A stretch of DNA of 17,995 bases from Planctomycetales bacterium (GTDB taxonomy: Bacteria > Planctomycetota > Planctomycetia > Isosphaerales > Isosphaeraceae): positions 1-17,995 of the forward strand of contig DAHZZC010000584.1 in assembly GCA_027435495.1 (NCBI GenBank), in the 5' to 3' direction. Both the position numbers and the translations under genes were made by a program. Under the pieces are notes generated by a model, which made no database searches, was not told the origin of the DNA, and saw only the letters and a program-made list of their open reading frames with translations. Below are positions 15,396-17,995 of the stretch, in pieces; positions within the stretch are counted from its first letter, which is position 1; every line of letters begins with the position of its first letter.

Positions 15396-15918
15396 CGCAC
15401 GATGGCCCCGTATTTACAGACCGAAATCCGATGGACTCCGACGACCTCGATTCGAAGCTTTCGATGGACAAAAGTCTACAAGCCCTGGGCCGTCGACGTC
15501 CCCAACGTAGCGACCATCGCCGGATTGGGTGGGCCCAGTGCCGAGCTCAATCACGAACAGGCTGACAGCCGCCGTGGCCCCAGGGTTCTTGCAACTTGAC
15601 GCGAGGAGACCACGCAAGGTTATCGGCAGCGATCACAGGAAAGAGAGTGCCGTTGAAATGGGAACAGGGATCGTTACCAGTGGGCTGACTCAATCGCGAT
15701 CACAGCGACGGGACGCAAAGGGTGTGCGTCCCAGGAAACGGTCACAGGATGACGGGGCCAACTCGTCCTCTGGAGAAGGTGGTCACGGTCTTCCATGATC
15801 GGAATGTCGAGGTCTGGACATCGGCTCGGAGTGCGGAGATCCCGGGCATCCGCACTCCGTGACATCTAGACGACAGAAGATTCCGGCCGAATTGAGAGCT
15901 GGGCCCCTTCGTTCGGAA
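15396..15918. other. Intergenic region with two hairpins and short repeats
   Basis: 523 bp with no convincing gene. It must hold the promoter of the membrane-protein gene and the transcript end of the sugar transferase. A hairpin at 15827-15859 lies about 60 nt past the sugar-transferase stop. A second inverted repeat, GGGACGCA (15710-15717) with TGCGTCCC (15725-15732), has a 7-nt loop. The motif CGRTCACAG occurs three times in the same orientation, at 15630, 15697 and 15739. The short open frames here have no recognisable product. Confidence 0.5.
15827..15859. terminator. Candidate transcript-end hairpin after the sugar transferase
   Basis: CGGAGTGCGGA (15827-15837) pairs perfectly with TCCGCACTCCG (15849-15859) around an 11-nt loop that itself contains CCCGGG. 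It lies about 60 nt downstream of the minus-strand stop at 15919. No T-run follows, so it is a possible rather than a proven terminator. Confidence 0.5.
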
Positions 15919-16644
15919 TCAGTAGGCGCCCGTCCGGGAGACGACGACGGAGAACGTCTTGAGGATGATCAGGAGGTCGCGGCCGAGCGACCAGTTCTCG
16001 ACGTAGTCGAGGTCGAGGTCGACCATCCGGGAGTAATCCAGCTCGCTCCGGCCGCCAACCTGCCAGGGGCCGGTCACGCCCGGGAGAACCTGAAGCCGAC
16101 GGTGATAGGCTTCGGGGTCGGTTTCCAGGAGCTTGTCACTGTCGCGAAGCTGAAGCGGGCGAGGGCCCACAAGGCTCATTTCACCGAAGAGGACGTTGAT
16201 GAGCTGCGGCAGCTCGTCCAGGCTGTATCGGCGGAGGAACGAGCCCAGCGGCGTCACCCTCGGATCGTTCTTCAGCTTGAAGAGAACGCCACCAGCCGAC
16301 TCGTTGCTGCTCTCCAGGTCAACCAGCCGCTGTTCGGCGTCGACCGTCATCGTCCGGAACTTGAGCACGTTGAAGATCTCGTTCCGATAGCCACGCCGGG
16401 CCTGGCGGAACAGGATCGGGCCACGGGAGGTGTACTTGATCGCCAGGGCAATGGCGACCATCACCGGCCAGAGAAGAAACAGTCCAGCCGCAGCCCCGAC
16501 CACGTCCACGACCCTCTTGGCCGATCGGCTGAGACCCTCGACCGACACTCCCACAACAGGACGCGGAAGCGCCTGCTGAAGGGTCGCCTCATCGGGATTC
16601 AACGGGGGTAGGGGGGCGGATGACAGCGTACTCATCGGGGGCAT
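15919..16644 (-). CDS. Monotopic phosphoglycosyl transferase (bacterial sugar transferase)
   Basis: 241 aa from the chosen start. Transfers a sugar-1-phosphate from a nucleotide sugar to undecaprenyl phosphate and so starts a repeat unit of exopolysaccharide or O-antigen on the cytoplasmic face of the membrane. The sequence has KRVVDVVGAAAGLFLLWPVM (reentrant membrane helix, about 43-71), SRGPILFRQ, LKFRTM (about 94-99), NDPRVTPLG, the catalytic Asp-Glu dyad in SLDELPQ (D143, E144), GPRP (about 160-163) and PGVTGPWQVGGR. It lacks the extra N-terminal membrane domain of WcaJ/WbaP, so it is of the short PglC-like architecture, with a disordered N-terminus of about 35 residues. The frame can be extended to a TTG at 16714-16716 without a Shine-Dalgarno; ATG 16644 has GGAG very close (3 nt), and ATG 16635 has the same GGAG 12 nt away, so 16635 is nearly as likely. 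Confidence 0.9.
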   Translation of the reverse strand: MPPMSTLSSAPLPPLNPDEATLQQALPRPVVGVSVEGLSRSAKRVVDVVGAAAGLFLLWPVMVAIALAIKYTSRGPILFRQARRGYRNEIFNVLKFRTMTVDAEQRLVDLESSNESAGGVLFKLKNDPRVTPLGSFLRRYSLDELPQLINVLFGEMSLVGPRPLQLRDSDKLLETDPEAYHRRLQVLPGVTGPWQVGGRSELDYSRMVDLDLDYVENWSLGRDLLIILKTFSVVVSRTGAY

Positions 16645-17198
16645 TTTCTCCGTGGGACGCTCTCGCTGCTGGCTCTTGATCTCGGAGTCGCTCGCGCCGA
16701 TTCGATACGTTCGCAAGGAGTCAGTCTGCTCGATACGCTCGTAATGTTTCAGGTCACTTCAAAAGGCAACAAAATTCGGCAGGCCAGGCCAGGTCATTTT
16801 CCGAGATTCGGGTGGGGCTTCGGCCCCGAGATCGTTTGTGAGCCCTGCGATGGATTGAAATTTTCAGCGGGAAATCGGCTTTTCCATGACATCTTCTGAT
16901 CGGCCCCTTCCACGCGGACTCAGCTTAGCATCACGCGAACGGGGCGTCAATCAACCGTCCGGCCCCGGTGGTCTGTGTTGCTTTTTGGCAACAGTCGCCG
17001 GTCTGATGCCGGGAATTAGCGTCAGTGCAGGGCGATCCGGCCTCAGGGCGCGCCGCCATGTTCCTGCCCGGTCTCCACGTCTCTTTCCCGAGAAACGGGG
17101 CCAGTCGGCGAGAGCCGGTCCGACCCCATCCTGATGGCAACCCTCGGGAGACGCGGTGGAAGACCCAGCAAATGCAAGGCCGATGGTAGCGGGAACCC
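16645..17198. other. Intergenic region upstream of the sugar transferase
   Basis: About 550 bp without a recognisable gene. It contains a GGGGC-TTCG-GCCCC hairpin with a UUCG-type tetraloop (16814-16827) and a TGTTGC/GCAACA inverted repeat (16976-16993). A weak possible promoter for the sugar transferase lies on the minus strand (TTGCCT, 17 bp, CATTAC, about 16745-16773). I see no clear terminator for rfbF. The open frame at 16886-17134 (plus) shows no family features or good start. Confidence 0.45.
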
Positions 17199-17981
17199 TT
17201 ACGATTCCCAGACCTTCCAGGGCGCCTTGCCCGAGGCCCAGAGTCCTTCCAGCAGTCGGAGGTCGCGAAGGGTGTCCATGCACTGCCAGAACTCGCCGTG
17301 ACGGAACGCCATGAGCTGGCCTTCCGAGGCGATCCGTTCCATCGGCTCGCGTTCCCAGCTTGTCTCGTCCCCGTCGATGTAGTCGAGCACCTGGGGCTCC
17401 AGGACGAAAAAGCCACCGTTGATCCATCCCTCGCCAACCTGCGGCTTCTCGGTGAACTGGGCAATCCGGTCGCCCTCGAAGACCAGACCGCCGAACCGGG
17501 CCGGCGGACGAACGGCCGTCGCCGTTGCCAGTCGGCCGTGTTCCTTGTGAAACTTCACGAGCGAACGGACGTCGACGTCGGCCACGCCGTCGCCGTAGGT
17601 CGCCATGAAGGTCTCGCGCCCGAGGATCGGTGCCAGTCGCTTCAGTCGGCCGCCGGTGTTGGTTGCGTGACCGGTCTCCACCAGATGGACGGTCCAGTCC
17701 TCCGGTTGACCCCCGCGTCGCATCACGTCGCCGGTGCCGAGGTTGACCGTCAGATTCTGGCACTGAAGCTTCGCGTAGTCGAGGAAGTAGCGCTTGATCA
17801 CGTCTCCCTTGTAGCCGAGCGCCACGACGAACTCGCGGAAGCCGTGGCTCGCGTAGATCTTCATGATGTGCCAGAGGATCGGCCGCCCGCCGATCTCGAC
17901 CATCGGCTTGGGGCGCGTCTCGGTCTCCTCGGTCAATCGGGTCCCGAGGCCACCGGCCAGGATCACGACCTTCATCGGCAT
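17199..17981 (-). CDS. rfbF: Glucose-1-phosphate cytidylyltransferase
   Basis: 260 aa, the usual RfbF length. It makes CDP-glucose from CTP and glucose-1-phosphate, the entry to CDP-3,6-dideoxyhexoses and related branched sugars. Visible features are the N-terminal LAGGLGTRLTEET, RPKPMVEIGGRPILWHIMK, the family-typical HLVETG and NTGGRLKR segments, YGDGVADVD (metal site), INGGFFVLEP, and the C-terminal WEREPM followed by HGEFWQCMDTLRD. These separate it clearly from RfbA and GalU. The ATG is at 17979-17981; a second ATG two codons later (17973-17975) is equally possible, and neither has a clear Shine-Dalgarno. The 5' neighbour is outside the window; in known clusters it is followed or preceded by CDP-glucose 4,6-dehydratase (rfbG). 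Confidence 0.94.
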   Translation of the reverse strand: MPMKVVILAGGLGTRLTEETETRPKPMVEIGGRPILWHIMKIYASHGFREFVVALGYKGDVIKRYFLDYAKLQCQNLTVNLGTGDVMRRGGQPEDWTVHLVETGHATNTGGRLKRLAPILGRETFMATYGDGVADVDVRSLVKFHKEHGRLATATAVRPPARFGGLVFEGDRIAQFTEKPQVGEGWINGGFFVLEPQVLDYIDGDETSWEREPMERIASEGQLMAFRHGEFWQCMDTLRDLRLLEGLWASGKAPWKVWES

Positions 17982-17995
17982 TCGATCGCGGCGGG

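Noticed and set aside
16886..17134. 82-aa open frame on the plus strand
   Set aside because: No ribosome-binding site or family motif; Arg/Pro/Gly-rich, as expected of a random GC-rich frame.

Overview
The window looks like a high-GC planctomycete, most probably of the Isosphaeraceae type (Isosphaera/Singulisphaera/Paludisphaera/Tautonia relatives). This is inferred from gene content and style: an RPA-type plasmid replication initiator with iterons, a very large membrane-anchored TPR protein, a tandem-FHA protein, a fused ATP sulfurylase/APS kinase and widely spaced genes. No rRNA or other taxonomic marker is present. A replication initiator beside an iteron array points to a plasmid, a chromid or an integrated plasmid rather than an ordinary chromosomal stretch.

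Region 1 (1-2547) is a replication module. repA (91-1638, minus) is followed upstream by a 22-bp-arm inverted repeat, an AT-rich tract with a 13-nt palindrome, and an array of about twelve directly repeated iterons (consensus TATGYYCGGTNNATCG, often followed by NTAG) over 1853-2351. No parA/parB is visible.

Region 2 (2548-9631) holds a 1452-aa TPR protein (plus), converging on rfbA (minus, glucose-1-phosphate thymidylyltransferase) across a 15-bp-stem hairpin. rfbA is divergent from a double-FHA protein (plus); a candidate promoter for each lies in their shared 345-bp spacer.

Region 3 (9722-17981) is a run of minus-strand genes for surface-polysaccharide precursors. Read in the direction of transcription they are rfbF (glucose-1-phosphate cytidylyltransferase), a monotopic phosphoglycosyl transferase, a large multi-pass membrane protein of unknown activity that resembles GT-C glycosyltransferases in layout, a GDP-L-fucose-synthase-like epimerase, and sat-cysC (sulfate activation to PAPS). 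Spacers of 240-560 bp, a good intrinsic terminator and internal promoters suggest several separate transcripts rather than one operon.

Together these genes could supply activated deoxysugars (dTDP-, CDP- and GDP-linked), start a glycan on a lipid carrier, and provide activated sulfate, which fits a sulfated exopolysaccharide or glycan. That joint role is inference; no sulfotransferase or ordinary glycosyltransferase lies in the window. The most unusual observations are the helically spaced iteron origin, the apparent ATT start codon of sat-cysC behind a promoter with a palindrome between its -35 and -10, the 66-bp-period REP-like duplication just upstream of it, and the unclassified membrane protein.
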